A stretch of 30,434 bases of DNA from a virus. The DNA lies in IMG/VR virus record IMGVR_UViG_3300046777_000441, positions 1 to 30,434 of that record; one strand, 5' to 3'. Positions within the stretch are counted from its first letter, which is position 1; each line of letters starts with the position of its first letter. The translations under genes were made by a program, and so were the position numbers. Shown here in pieces: positions 6,613 through 15,473 of the stretch. The notes beneath the pieces are model-generated. The model made no database searches. It was given only the letters and a program-made list of their open reading frames with translations, and was not told where the DNA came from.

Positions 6613-7269
6613 ATGGCATCGATGAACTATATCCAACTTGTAAATGACGTACTAGTCAGGCTGCGTGAGCCAGAGGCTTCCTCGGTTTCTGACACTGCCT
6701 ATGTCAAGCTTATCGCTAAGTTTGTCAATGATTCAAAGCGTGTGGTAGAAGATTCCTACAACTGGAATAGCTTGTCTGAGACGCTATCCGCTACGACTAC
6801 TGCTCAGGTATTTAACTATGTTTTAGTAGGCTCAGGACAGCGATTTAGAGTTATTGATGTTATTAACGATACTCAGAATACTTTTGTAAATTTAGCTGCT
6901 ACGAAATGGATGGATCAGCAATTCCTAATGACTACTCCTCAGACTGGTTCTCCTGCGTATTATAACTTCAATGGTACAGACTCCAACGGAGATACGCAAG
7001 TAGATCTCTATCCGATTCCTGATGGTGCTTATAACATTCGTTTTAACATTATCAAACCACAAGAGCCATTAGCAGTTAATGCTGATATACTACTAGTTCC
7101 TCCTGAGCCAGTGATCTTAGGAGCATTAGCAAGAGCTCAGGCAGAACGTGGTGAAGACGGTGGAGTACAAGCTGGAGAGACCTATCAACTCATGCGTCAA
7201 AGCTTAGCAGATGCTATTGCATTGGAGTCGGGTCGTTACTTAGAAGAACAGCAATGGGACTGGGTCTAA
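6613..7269 (+). CDS. Tail tubular protein A-like adaptor, 218 aa
   Basis: The pattern MNYIQLVNDVLVRLREPEASSV, followed by KRVVEDSYNWNSL near residue 42, is typical of the T7 gp11-like/head-to-tail adaptor group. The later YPIPDGAYNIRFNIIKPQEPL and the C-terminal helices (about 165-218) also fit. These proteins form the ring between the portal and the tail nozzle in podovirus particles. No Shine-Dalgarno site precedes ATG 6613, an in-frame TAA at 6607-6609 blocks any earlier start, and a second ATG at 6622 is possible. It is followed immediately by the nozzle-like gene. Family assignment is from motif resemblance. Confidence 0.78.
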   Translation: MASMNYIQLVNDVLVRLREPEASSVSDTAYVKLIAKFVNDSKRVVEDSYNWNSLSETLSATTTAQVFNYVLVGSGQRFRVIDVINDTQNTFVNLAATKWMDQQFLMTTPQTGSPAYYNFNGTDSNGDTQVDLYPIPDGAYNIRFNIIKPQEPLAVNADILLVPPEPVILGALARAQAERGEDGGVQAGETYQLMRQSLADAIALESGRYLEEQQWDWV

Positions 7270-8895
7270 ATGGCAAGTCAACTACAGACAGCCTCGATAG
7301 CAGCTCCTGGATTCTACGGATTAAACACCCAAGAGTCTAGCATTACATTGTCTTCAGGATTTGCTCTGAAGGCACAAAATTGTGTGATTGACAGATACGG
7401 TCGTATTGGTGCTCGTCGTGGATGGACACCAGTAAACACCACTGTCAATACAGACTTAGGTGCAGCTAACGCAGTAGAGTTTTTATTTGAAGTAGTCACT
7501 GGTGGTGGTACTGAAGTATTAAGTGCTGGTAATAATAAGTTATTCGTAGGATCTACTACGATGACTACTAAGACAGTGCGTAATGCAGATAACAGTGGTA
7601 ATGCTACATATACCATTACTGCGAACAACTGGCAAGGTGCTGCTCTGTCGTATGGAGATGTAAACGATTTTCAACCTCATGTCTACTTAGCCCAAGCTAG
7701 TCATCCAATGCTAGTGTGGCATGAGTTACCAGTTTCAGGTGGTGCTTTTGATGCTCATGATAGCGGGACTTTTGGCTTTCAGCGGGTTGGCGACGCAGCT
7801 AAATTGCCATCCAACCACACAACCTCTACATTCATGCCGAGCTGGGTCTTATCCGCTTACGGCAGGGTTTGGTGTGGTGGTATCTCTGGCGACACTCAAA
7901 CAGTATACTTTAGTAACTTGTTAGAAGGTACAGACTTCTTAAACGGTTCTGCTGGTTTCTTGAACTTAGATGAAGTGTTACCTAACGGAGATCCTGTAGT
8001 AGCTGCTGCAGCACATAACGGTTATATTATCTTCTTTGGTAAAAAGAATACAGCTATCTACGCTAATCCTTTAGATACTGCTGCGTTGACCTTAGTTGAA
8101 GTATTAAACAATGTAGGTTGTATTGCTCGTGACTCTGTGCAGAGTATTGGTACTGATGTTATTTTCTTATCGGATGCAGGAGTTCGTAGCCTACAGCGAG
8201 TCATCCAAGAGAAGTCTCTACCAATGCGGGATATCTCTAAGAATGTTCGTGATGATCTAATGTCTGCTGTAGCTTCGGAAACAGACTTAACTAAGATTAA
8301 AAGCATTTACTTTGAGCGTGATGCATTTTATTTATTAACGCTTCCTACTACTAAGTTTGTATATTGTTTTGATACTAGAGCTCCTTTACAAGACGGATCA
8401 ATGCGTGTAACAATCTGGGATAGTATCGAACCTAAGGCATTTGCTACTACGCAAGACAGAAACTTATTAATCGGCAAGCCTGGTTATATTGGTAAATACT
8501 TTGGACATAGTGATAATAACACATCATACCGTTTGCAGTACTTTACTAATTACTTTGATTTTGATGCAGCAACTAATTTGAAAATATTAAAAAAGATTGG
8601 TTGGGTGTTGATAGGCGGTACTAATCAATCAGTAGCTGTGAAGTGGGGTTTTGATTACAGTGAAGGCTATCAAGCTACTACTTATACTTTAGAAACTGCT
8701 GTTGTCTATGAGTATAATATTGGTGAGTATAACATAGCTGAGTACTCCTCAGGTATTGTCTTAGATAGATTTAGTATTAACGCAGGCGGTGCTGGTACAG
8801 TAATGCAACTAGGATTAGAAGCCGACATCAACGGTAATCCATTATCAATACAAAAGATTGACGTAGGAATTAAACAAGGGAAAACACTAGTATGA
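7270..8895 (+). CDS. Tail nozzle/tubular protein B-like structural protein, 541 aa
   Basis: The N-terminus has APGFYGLNTQESS followed by GFALKAQNCVIDRYGRIGARRGW, a hallmark opening of a podovirus tail structural family. The body is beta-rich and has propeller-like stretches (VYLAQASHPMLVWHELP, GRVWCGGISGDTQTVYFSN, IFFGKKNTAIYANP, RDAFYLLTLPTTKFVYCFD). That composition suits a tail nozzle or knob fused to the tubular part. It starts directly after the adaptor stop and overlaps the next gene by ATGA. It probably forms the DNA exit channel. The exact correspondence to T7 gp12 is inferred, and the protein is shorter than T7 gp12 (about 790 residues). Confidence 0.75.
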   Translation: MASQLQTASIAAPGFYGLNTQESSITLSSGFALKAQNCVIDRYGRIGARRGWTPVNTTVNTDLGAANAVEFLFEVVTGGGTEVLSAGNNKLFVGSTTMTTKTVRNADNSGNATYTITANNWQGAALSYGDVNDFQPHVYLAQASHPMLVWHELPVSGGAFDAHDSGTFGFQRVGDAAKLPSNHTTSTFMPSWVLSAYGRVWCGGISGDTQTVYFSNLLEGTDFLNGSAGFLNLDEVLPNGDPVVAAAAHNGYIIFFGKKNTAIYANPLDTAALTLVEVLNNVGCIARDSVQSIGTDVIFLSDAGVRSLQRVIQEKSLPMRDISKNVRDDLMSAVASETDLTKIKSIYFERDAFYLLTLPTTKFVYCFDTRAPLQDGSMRVTIWDSIEPKAFATTQDRNLLIGKPGYIGKYFGHSDNNTSYRLQYFTNYFDFDAATNLKILKKIGWVLIGGTNQSVAVKWGFDYSEGYQATTYTLETAVVYEYNIGEYNIAEYSSGIVLDRFSINAGGAGTVMQLGLEADINGNPLSIQKIDVGIKQGKTLV

Positions 8896-9605
8896 GTAAC
8901 TATGTAAAAGCCACTAACTTTACAGCTAAAGACAGCCTACCTTCAGGCAATGCTGGAAAGATTATTAAAGGTGCTGAGATTGATACTGAATATACAGCTA
9001 TCGCTTCAGCTATTTCTTCTAAAGCAGATTTAAATAGTCCTGCTCTTACAGGAACTCCTACTGCTCCTACGGCTTCTGCTGCTACAAACACTACACAACT
9101 AGCTACTACTGCGTTTGTGCAGACTGCTTTAGCAAGTGCGTTTAGTAGCGGAATGATCATGATGTGGTCTGGCACAATTGCTACAATTCCTACTGGATGG
9201 GTGTTATGTAACGGCTCTAACGGTACTCCTGATTTAAGAAACAGATTTGTAATTGGTGCTCATAGCGATTCTGCTGGTGTAGCATATAGTACAGTTACTG
9301 GAAGCAATACACAAACTGGCGGTACAAAAGACGCTATTAATGTAAGCCATACACATACTGCTACATCAAGTGTATCAGACCCTGGACACGTACATCCTCC
9401 ATTGTCTCCTGCCACGTCTTTCGGAGGATCTCCAAATAACAGTCAAGGACTTAGAGGCGATGTAGCTCAATCAACAAACATGGCTACTACTGGATCAGCC
9501 GTTACTGGAATTACTGTATCGACATCGCTTAGTACTGAAGGTTCTAGCGGTACAAATCAGAACTTGCCTCCGTACTATGCCCTTGCGTTCATAATGAAAA
9601 CGTAA
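8892..9605 (+). CDS. Phage tail collar-domain fibre protein, 237 aa
   Basis: The region at 46-80 (KADLNSPALTGTPTAPTA with TTQLATTAFVQTAL) is the short repeat seen in T4-type long-fibre proteins. Residues about 87-122 form a tail-collar domain (GMIMMWSGT, PTGWVLCNGSNGTPDLRNRFVIG). Two HxH elements follow, SHTHT at 152-156 and GHVHP at 165-169. In some fibre tips such elements coordinate metal ions, as known for T4 gp37. The protein ends NLPPYYALAFIMKT, the usual collar C-terminus. It is probably a short tail fibre or tip protein attached near the nozzle. Confidence 0.82.
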   Translation: MSNYVKATNFTAKDSLPSGNAGKIIKGAEIDTEYTAIASAISSKADLNSPALTGTPTAPTASAATNTTQLATTAFVQTALASAFSSGMIMMWSGTIATIPTGWVLCNGSNGTPDLRNRFVIGAHSDSAGVAYSTVTGSNTQTGGTKDAINVSHTHTATSSVSDPGHVHPPLSPATSFGGSPNNSQGLRGDVAQSTNMATTGSAVTGITVSTSLSTEGSSGTNQNLPPYYALAFIMKT

Positions 9606-9606
9606 G

Positions 9607-9891
9607 ATGAAAGTACCAGTAGTCCTTAGACAAGACTACACGATGTCCTTAGAGTTGTTTGAGGGTATGTTGTGGTTTCATAGTGATGTCCTTAAGTGGA
9701 CACCAACAGTAAAACAAAAGTATATAACAGATTTAAATTTATTACAGCATTTAGTAAGTGTTCCATTAGTAGCGTTAGTGGCTGAAACTAATACAAAGCT
9801 TGCAAAGTTTGGAGAAGTAACAGGATGGAAGAAATTTGATAAGGTAGTTTTTAACGAAGTGAAATACGATATTTATTCTAGGAGCAAATAA
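9607..9891 (+). CDS. Hypothetical protein, weak GNAT C-terminal resemblance, 94 aa
   Basis: The gene starts one base after the collar-protein stop and shares its last base with the next ATG. A segment near residues 56-74, VALVAETNTKLAKFGEVTGW, resembles the end of some phage GNAT-like proteins (P/x-x-N-x-K-x-x-KF-x-x-x-x-GW/F). The acetyl-CoA-binding part is missing at this length, so it may be a degenerate or minimal relative. No signal or membrane segment is present. Position among virion genes allows a structural or scaffold-like role, but function is unknown. Confidence 0.55.
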   Translation: MKVPVVLRQDYTMSLELFEGMLWFHSDVLKWTPTVKQKYITDLNLLQHLVSVPLVALVAETNTKLAKFGEVTGWKKFDKVVFNEVKYDIYSRSK

Positions 9892-10859
9892 TGGGCGGTA
9901 TAGTTAGAAGTGTCGCTAATATCTTTACAGCAGCAGATAGCACTCAACAAGCTGGTGTAGATGCTGCTAATCAGATGCGTCAAGCATCTAGAGAGGGAGC
10001 TGCTGCTGCTGCGTTCAGACCAGTAGGAATGACTACTCGGTTTGGCACGTCTCAGTTTACTCGTGAAGTAGACCCTGCGACAGGTATTCCTTATATCTCT
10101 GAAGCTGGCTATACTCCTGCACCTGAATTTGCTAGATTACAAGACAGACTATTTGCTAGTTTCCTACCATCTCTACAGTATGCAGAGACTGCTGGTGAAC
10201 AACTACAGCCATTAGCTCCTGCAACTCAGCGTTTGTTTGAACTAGGACAACAATATTTAGCAACATCTCCTGAGACTGCTGCTCAGGATTATGTTAATTC
10301 TCGTTTAGCTTTACTCCAGCCAATGCGTAGCAGGGCTTTATCTGATGTACGCAGTAGATTGTTTGCATCTGGCAGAACTGGCTTAGGTGTTCAGACTGGT
10401 ACAGGTAACGCCCCTACCTCGCCAGAACTACAAGCTTTGTTTAATGCACAAGCTGCTCAAGATCTACAGCTTGCTGCTGAAGCTGATCAAGCTGCTCAAC
10501 AACGTATTGCTTTTGGTACTGGTTTGTTTGGTACTGGCTCGAACTTACTAGGCACACAGTATGGCACATTAGCACAAGCTTATCAGCCATTGCTTGGTGC
10601 ATTAGGTGCATCAGGACAAGTAGAACAGATGGCTCAGATGCCTTACCAGTTAGGCTTACAACTAGGTCAAGCTGCTCAGCCAGGTGCGTCACAAGCTGCT
10701 AATATATTTACTGGTGGTCAGACTCAAGCTGCACAGACTCAATATGGTGCTACGGCTGCAGCGAATGCTGCTAATGCTGGCTTCTGGAGTGGATTAATCA
10801 GTGGCGGTGCACAGGCATATGGAATGAGTCGTCGTGGTACAGGCTCATTGTTCGGTTAA
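9891..10859 (+). CDS. Internal virion protein, Ala/Gln-rich (ejection protein), 322 aa
   Basis: Between the collar protein and the very large virion protein lies this Ala-, Gln- and Gly-rich protein. Likely helical stretches are AGVDAANQMRQASREGAAAA (22-40) and LFNAQAAQDLQLAAEADQAAQ (about 183-203). Repeated GTGLFGTGSNLLGTQYG, LGALGASGQ and QLGLQLGQAAQPGASQAA segments resemble glycine-rich internal-core or ejection proteins. Order (small core protein, coiled-coil core protein, very large protein) is the same as T7 gp14-gp15-gp16. That order, not residue identity, is the main reason for the call. Confidence 0.7.
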   Translation: MGGIVRSVANIFTAADSTQQAGVDAANQMRQASREGAAAAAFRPVGMTTRFGTSQFTREVDPATGIPYISEAGYTPAPEFARLQDRLFASFLPSLQYAETAGEQLQPLAPATQRLFELGQQYLATSPETAAQDYVNSRLALLQPMRSRALSDVRSRLFASGRTGLGVQTGTGNAPTSPELQALFNAQAAQDLQLAAEADQAAQQRIAFGTGLFGTGSNLLGTQYGTLAQAYQPLLGALGASGQVEQMAQMPYQLGLQLGQAAQPGASQAANIFTGGQTQAAQTQYGATAAANAANAGFWSGLISGGAQAYGMSRRGTGSLFG

Positions 10860-10872
10860 GTAAAGGATAATC

Positions 10873-11847
10873 ATGGCAACTACATTCGCTAAAGGTTTAT
10901 TTGGAGTCGATCCTGCAGAATATTCTATGCAGCAACAAAAGCTGTGGTCTAATCTTTATGCACAAGCTGGTTCTCCTTATGAGAAGATGGGCATTGCTTT
11001 AGCACAGATTGGTGGAACTGCTCTTGGATTGACAGAGACACCAGTAGATAAAAAGATTGCTGATATTTCTCAAGTATTAAATGATATTGGTACACAGTAT
11101 CAAGTCGGAACAGCAGAATATTACAAGGCTGTCGCTGATGCATTGCCTCCTCAGTATGCTGATGCAAAAGCCTCAGCAATGGCTGAGTTTATTAAATTCA
11201 AACAGGCTGAGACTAAGACATATACTGATGCTATTAAAGCAATTAAAGATAATCCAGAAACAGTAGATACTTTTGCTGATCCTTTAAAAGTAAGTATTCT
11301 TCAGAAAGCTACTCGTAAAGGATGGAGTGAGGAAGAAGTACCAGTACCAACAACTGTTGCTGAGATGACAGACTTTGTTAAGAAGTTTGGTTTAACTACT
11401 GATCCTGAATATCGTCGCTATGTGGCAATGAATAAAGTAGCTGAGAAAGAAAAAGGAAAAGAAAAACAAGAAGAAGAAAAGCGTAGTCTTGATATTCAAA
11501 ATACTAAAGTAATAATTGAAAAGAATCTCAAAGAATTAAAAGAAATTGGCAATGATTTTAAACAAGGTGCTCGTTGGAACGAAGAGCGTGAAGCTGCTAT
11601 CAAGCTTCTCACAGCTAATGGTATTGATTGGACTAAGGAATTAAGCAGACGTGATAGAATGAATCCTGAGCTTGTCACTGCTCAGAAGTTAGCTCTGCGT
11701 AATCCTTGGACAGGTGCTGCAGCAAGTACTATTACTCCTGCTAGAGAGGTAGTTCCTCCACCTCCTGCTGGTAAACGAACCACACAACAAGCTGCTCCAG
11801 CACAATCTGGATGGTCTGCCACAGTTAAATCACCTTCAAAACCATAA
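10873..11847 (+). CDS. Internal virion protein with central coiled coil, 324 aa
   Basis: AAAGGATAATC precedes the ATG. The N-terminal 110 residues are helical, with a MQQQKLWSNLYAQAG segment. Residues about 190-235 are an exceptionally Lys/Glu-rich coiled coil (VAEKEKGKEKQEEEKRSL through KNLKELKEIGNDF). The last 50 residues are Pro/Ala/Ser-rich and probably flexible (REVVPPPPAGKRTTQQAAPAQ). It sits between the gp14-like and gp16-like genes, the slot of an ejection-core middle protein. It is expected to be packaged in the capsid core and injected with DNA, by analogy only. Confidence 0.65.
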   Translation: MATTFAKGLFGVDPAEYSMQQQKLWSNLYAQAGSPYEKMGIALAQIGGTALGLTETPVDKKIADISQVLNDIGTQYQVGTAEYYKAVADALPPQYADAKASAMAEFIKFKQAETKTYTDAIKAIKDNPETVDTFADPLKVSILQKATRKGWSEEEVPVPTTVAEMTDFVKKFGLTTDPEYRRYVAMNKVAEKEKGKEKQEEEKRSLDIQNTKVIIEKNLKELKEIGNDFKQGARWNEEREAAIKLLTANGIDWTKELSRRDRMNPELVTAQKLALRNPWTGAAASTITPAREVVPPPPAGKRTTQQAAPAQSGWSATVKSPSKP

Positions 11848-11856
11848 GGAGCTTCA

Positions 11857-13446
11857 ATGCCAGTGTTTGAAGTAAAAGCACCTGATGGTGCTATTATCGA
11901 AGTCAACGCTCCTGAAGGTGCAACTGAAGCACAAGCTATTGCATATGCTCAACAGCAGTATAATCCTTCTACAAAGCAAGCCCCAATCGCTGATCCATTA
12001 GTAGCTGAGACAAACAAAGCTGCTATTGATCGTATTGCTCAAGCGATACCTGAGCCAGTTAAAGAGATTGCTAGTAAGATTAGTAATGTTGTCAAAGCTG
12101 GTTACAATGCTTTACCTGAGGATGTACAGAAGGCAGGTAAAACTACTGGTAACTTCCTGTTAGATTCCATCGAGATTCTTAGTCGTCCCTTCCAAGCCAC
12201 TGCTGGCTATCTAAAAGCTATCGGACAAACCCCTGAGTTCAAGAGTGGTGCTCCTATTTGGGATATATTGTCCGACGATAACTTAAGAAAAGCTCAGTTA
12301 GCTAGTATTCGTGGTATTAAAGGCGAAGAAAAAACTACATTTCAAGAAGCATTGCCTGAGGATTTTAGGAGAAACAATCCTGTTAAGTCTATGTTGCTTG
12401 GTTTTATGGGTGATGTTATTATTGATCCGCTTAAAGCAGGGACTGTTAAGCCTTTCTTTGATGCAACCAAGACGGCTGCTAAGACAGTAGACGGATCTAT
12501 CGGTATTACTTCTCGCTTAGCTGATAATGAACTCTTCAGAGCTATCAATATCAACACAGGTGATGTAGCTAAGGCACAAGAACTTTTCAATAACTATCGT
12601 TATCTCAAAGATAAAGCAAGAATCGAAGGAGTTCAGAACGCTAAAGCACTAGAGAATCAAATCAAAGCACTGTCTAAGCAGACTGGTCTACCTGTTAATG
12701 AACTAAAAGCTAAGATTGTACAAGACATTGAGACAGGAAACCTATCCGATGATGTGGTTGGTGCTATTGAGCAACGCATTATAGATCGTAACCGTCAGTT
12801 ACTAGAGCAACAACGAGCTGCTGGTGTCGATATCGGTGACTTAGGTGAGACTTACATGCCTCATGTCTTAACTAAAGAAGCAGATGACTTATTTAAAGCT
12901 GAAGGAGCTAAGAACTTCTTTGGTCTTCGTCCATCGGCTAAGACTCCTCAGGGTATTTCTCGTGAGATCGAGGGTACTGTCAAAGAAATTAACGCTAAGA
13001 ATTTATACGGTACAACTAAGTTCTTCCAAGATGACCCTGCTATCCTAGCTGGTTATGCTGAGTTCAATGCTGCTCAGGCGATTGCTGGTCGTAAGTTCTT
13101 GAATGACGCAGCAGAACTAGGTGTGCGTGCTGAAGTAGCTCCTGCTACGTATACAACAGTGCCAGAAATACCAGGGATTAAGTTTCCACCTGAGGTAGCA
13201 CAGCGTCTAAACCGTTCATATCAGACTTTGACAAGCAGTGAAGAGATCAACAAGTTCTTGAAGGTCTACGACGGTGCTCAAAACTGGTGGAAGATGTGGT
13301 CTCTAGGTGCTCGAATACAATTGGTAACTTGTGGAATAATTACCTTGCTGGTGTTACAACACCTAAGCCATACGCTGATGCTGCTGCTTTCCAAGTCAAG
13401 CTCGCTAAGAACAATCTTAATGGATCGATTGCTGGATATAAAGTAG
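11857..13446 (+). CDS. Large internal virion protein, N-terminal part (frameshifted), 529 aa as read
   Basis: AAGGAGCTTCA precedes the ATG. The opening (FEVKAPDGAIIEVNAPEGATEAQAIAYAQQQY) is the short N-terminal module found on large phage virion and ejection proteins. The rest is helical, with AKALENQIKALSKQTGLPVNELK near 265. Through about residue 486 (NWWKMWSLGAR) it looks like one continuous structural protein. After base 13312 the translation turns into an unrelated tail, IQLVTCGIITLLVLQHL..., which is out-of-frame reading of the next gene, and stops at 13446. The matching continuation (NTIGNLWNNYLAGV...) is one base back. The parts would together give 929 residues, the size of a gp16-like ejection protein. 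Either the gene is broken or the sequence has an error. Confidence 0.75.
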   Translation: MPVFEVKAPDGAIIEVNAPEGATEAQAIAYAQQQYNPSTKQAPIADPLVAETNKAAIDRIAQAIPEPVKEIASKISNVVKAGYNALPEDVQKAGKTTGNFLLDSIEILSRPFQATAGYLKAIGQTPEFKSGAPIWDILSDDNLRKAQLASIRGIKGEEKTTFQEALPEDFRRNNPVKSMLLGFMGDVIIDPLKAGTVKPFFDATKTAAKTVDGSIGITSRLADNELFRAININTGDVAKAQELFNNYRYLKDKARIEGVQNAKALENQIKALSKQTGLPVNELKAKIVQDIETGNLSDDVVGAIEQRIIDRNRQLLEQQRAAGVDIGDLGETYMPHVLTKEADDLFKAEGAKNFFGLRPSAKTPQGISREIEGTVKEINAKNLYGTTKFFQDDPAILAGYAEFNAAQAIAGRKFLNDAAELGVRAEVAPATYTTVPEIPGIKFPPEVAQRLNRSYQTLTSSEEINKFLKVYDGAQNWWKMWSLGARIQLVTCGIITLLVLQHLSHTLMLLLSKSSSLRTILMDRLLDIK

Positions 13447-14645
13447 ATGAACTCTATGATGCAATGGCTACTCGTGGTGTGTTCGGTGAAGGACAGTACT
13501 CAGGCGACATCGTAAGAACAGTAGAAGATGTACTCAAAGGTGGTTCGTCTAATCCGTTTACTCTGTCTACTCGTAATCCTATCCTTCGTGGTGGTTTTAA
13601 GATTGGACAGACCATCGAAGATAATGCTCGTATCGCTCTGTTCATTGACTCTCTAAACAAAGGTAAGAACTTTGACGAGGCAGCGTCTCAGGTGCGTAAG
13701 TATCTGTTCGACTACGGTGATCTAAGTCCCTTCGAGCGTAGCACATTGAAGCGTTTAATGCCTTTCTATACATGGTCTCGTAAGAACTTACCTCTCCAGT
13801 TAGAAGCTATTGTTCGTCACCCAGATAAAGTCAATAAGCTTAACTTAGCTCGTGAGAACATCCAGTTTGAGACTGAAGTACCAGATCTGGAAGACGTGCC
13901 TGATTACATTCGTGAAGCCATGCCTATCTACGGTGCTGAGAAGTTCTTAGGAGAGCCAGCTCAGCCAGGAACTGCTAAGGCTATCACATTAGCAAACTTA
14001 ATTCCTTTTGCAGACTTAACTACATTCACTAAGTTCTTAGATGTTGAGACAACTCCTCCGACTACTGAACGAGGAAAGTTATCTAACACTATTTCCACAG
14101 CCTTAGGTGGTGTGTCTCCGTTACTCAAAGCTCCTTTAGAGTTCTTTTCTAACTACGATTTCTTCCGTAAAAAGAACATCGAAGAATACAAAGGACAAAC
14201 CACAGACATGGTTGGTATTGAGATGCCTGTGCACTTAGCTAAGTTATTATCTAACATCGTTATGCTTAACGAGATCGACAGAGCTAACCCAGGTGGTGTC
14301 TTTGGTACTCGCAACGTAGATCCTGTAACTAAAGAAGTCACTACAACTCCTGGAATCCTACAGTTTACACCAAGAGAAGCTCGTAGTGATCTACCTGAGG
14401 AGCAGCGTCAAGCACAGTACTTAACTGGTATTCGTGTATTTGATATTGTCTTTGATGACGTAGCTGAGCGAACAGAAAAGAAAATCCGTAGTGATCTTAA
14501 ATTCTTAGAAGCTAAGATGAAGAAAGCTGACGAGGACGAGAAAGATCGTGAGTTCTTGAAAGCTGAAGAAGCTTTGGAAGCTTACTTAGATGCACTAGAT
14601 CGTATCGACGAAGCACGTAAGCGTCGTCAAGAGAGGGAGAAATAA
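13287..14645 (+). CDS. Large internal virion protein, C-terminal part (frameshifted), 452 aa as read
   Basis: The authentic coding begins at base 13314 with NTIGNLWNNYLAGV; the first nine residues from GTG 13287 are reading into the upstream gene and have no ribosome site. Strong family signatures follow: RKYLFDYGDLSPFERSTLKRLMPFYTWSRKNLPLQ near 138-172 and IPFADLTTFTKFLDVETTPP near 240. These occur in the C-terminal half of very large phage virion proteins that are thought to span the envelope during DNA ejection. The last 50 residues are charged and helical. It runs into the holin gene with a one-base overlap. As a stand-alone protein it would need an unusual start, so I regard it as the second half of the 11857 gene. 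Confidence 0.75.
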   Translation: MEDVVSRCSNTIGNLWNNYLAGVTTPKPYADAAAFQVKLAKNNLNGSIAGYKVDELYDAMATRGVFGEGQYSGDIVRTVEDVLKGGSSNPFTLSTRNPILRGGFKIGQTIEDNARIALFIDSLNKGKNFDEAASQVRKYLFDYGDLSPFERSTLKRLMPFYTWSRKNLPLQLEAIVRHPDKVNKLNLARENIQFETEVPDLEDVPDYIREAMPIYGAEKFLGEPAQPGTAKAITLANLIPFADLTTFTKFLDVETTPPTTERGKLSNTISTALGGVSPLLKAPLEFFSNYDFFRKKNIEEYKGQTTDMVGIEMPVHLAKLLSNIVMLNEIDRANPGGVFGTRNVDPVTKEVTTTPGILQFTPREARSDLPEEQRQAQYLTGIRVFDIVFDDVAERTEKKIRSDLKFLEAKMKKADEDEKDREFLKAEEALEAYLDALDRIDEARKRRQEREK

Positions 14646-15055
14646 TGTTTCCACTAGCAGCGATATTTGAAATCGGTAACAAATTAATTGACAAGTTAAT
14701 TCCTGATCCAGAAGCTAAGGCAAAGGCTCAGGTAGAGCTGCTGAAGATGCAGCAAGAGGGCAGACTAGCTGAGCTCAATGCTGATACGGTTGAAGCTCAG
14801 GAGCTTACTAAACGTCTTCAAGCAGACATGACTAGCGATAGCTGGCTGTCTAAGAACATCCGTCCTATGACCCTTATCTTTATCTTAGGAGCATACTTTA
14901 TATTCGCGATGATGTCAGCGTTTGGCTCTAATGCAAATGAGAAGTATGTCGAATTACTAGGACAATGGGGTATGTTGATTATGTCTTTCTACTTTGGAGG
15001 TCGTACTCTGGAGAAAATCATGGACATGAGGACTAAGAATGCGTCTAAGTCCTAA
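14645..15055 (+). CDS. Holin of the GTA/3TM type, 136 aa
   Basis: Residues 1-65 form a charged helix (KLIDKLIPDPEAKAKAQVELLKMQQEGRLAELNADTVEAQ). After SWLSKNIRPMTL there are two clear hydrophobic spans, about 74-92 (FILGAYFIFAMMSAF) and 104-120 (GQWGMLIMSFYFGGRTLEKIM). The SWLxxxxRP and FYFGGRTxEK patterns are those of the holin_3TMs/GTA_holin family. It would make the membrane lesion that releases the endolysin at lysis. The M15 peptidase gene directly downstream, overlapping by 17 bases, supports a lysis cassette. No spanin gene is obvious after it. Confidence 0.82.
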   Translation: MFPLAAIFEIGNKLIDKLIPDPEAKAKAQVELLKMQQEGRLAELNADTVEAQELTKRLQADMTSDSWLSKNIRPMTLIFILGAYFIFAMMSAFGSNANEKYVELLGQWGMLIMSFYFGGRTLEKIMDMRTKNASKS

Positions 15056-15473
15056 CTTCACATTGGCTGAGATGACAGCGTCTCAGACTGCAGACCGTAA
15101 AGGATTAGACAACACACCCAATGCTACAGCGATTGCTAACCTGACTCGCTTGGCAGCTCTGTTGGAGCAGGTCAGAGCACTAGTAGGTAAGCCTATCTTT
15201 ATAACCTCTGGGTACAGATCTCCTGAAGTAAATATAGCTATAGGTTCTACCAATAAATCCCAACATCCATTAGGTTGTGCTGCTGATTTCAAAGTCCCTG
15301 GATTAACTCCTAAACAGGTCGTAGAGCTGTGCATTAAAGCGGATATACCCTACCATCAGATCATCGAAGAATTCGGCTCATGGACGCATATAAGCGTTCC
15401 TAACACCCCTTCTGAGCCACCCAAGAAACAGGCTCTAATTATAGACCGTCAGGGTACTCGTCCGTTCCAATAA
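15039..15473 (+). CDS. Endolysin, M15-family D,D-/L,D-peptidase, 144 aa
   Basis: GAGG lies seven bases before the ATG. The zinc-peptidase signature SxHxxGxAxD is at S74-H76-G79-A81-D83, and the third metal ligand is in W116-T-H118-like text (SWTHISV, His at 117). SGYRSPEVNIAIG at 57-69 is the usual M15_3 substrate-side segment. These enzymes cut peptide cross-links in peptidoglycan. There is no signal peptide, so export probably depends on the holin at 14645. The last 20 residues (SEPPKKQALIIDRQGTRPFQ) look like a flexible tail. It is the last gene of the rightward block. Confidence 0.9.
   Translation: MRLSPNFTLAEMTASQTADRKGLDNTPNATAIANLTRLAALLEQVRALVGKPIFITSGYRSPEVNIAIGSTNKSQHPLGCAADFKVPGLTPKQVVELCIKADIPYHQIIEEFGSWTHISVPNTPSEPPKKQALIIDRQGTRPFQ

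Noticed and set aside
8700-8760. Plus-strand TATAAT-like text in the nozzle gene
   Set aside because: It is coding repeat text (EYNIGEYNIAEY) with no suitable -35 box or downstream gap.
13290-13330. Programmed -1 frameshift in the large virion protein
   Set aside because: No XXXYYYZ slippery heptamer and no convincing downstream stem-loop; a deletion or sequencing error fits better, so it is only listed as a question.
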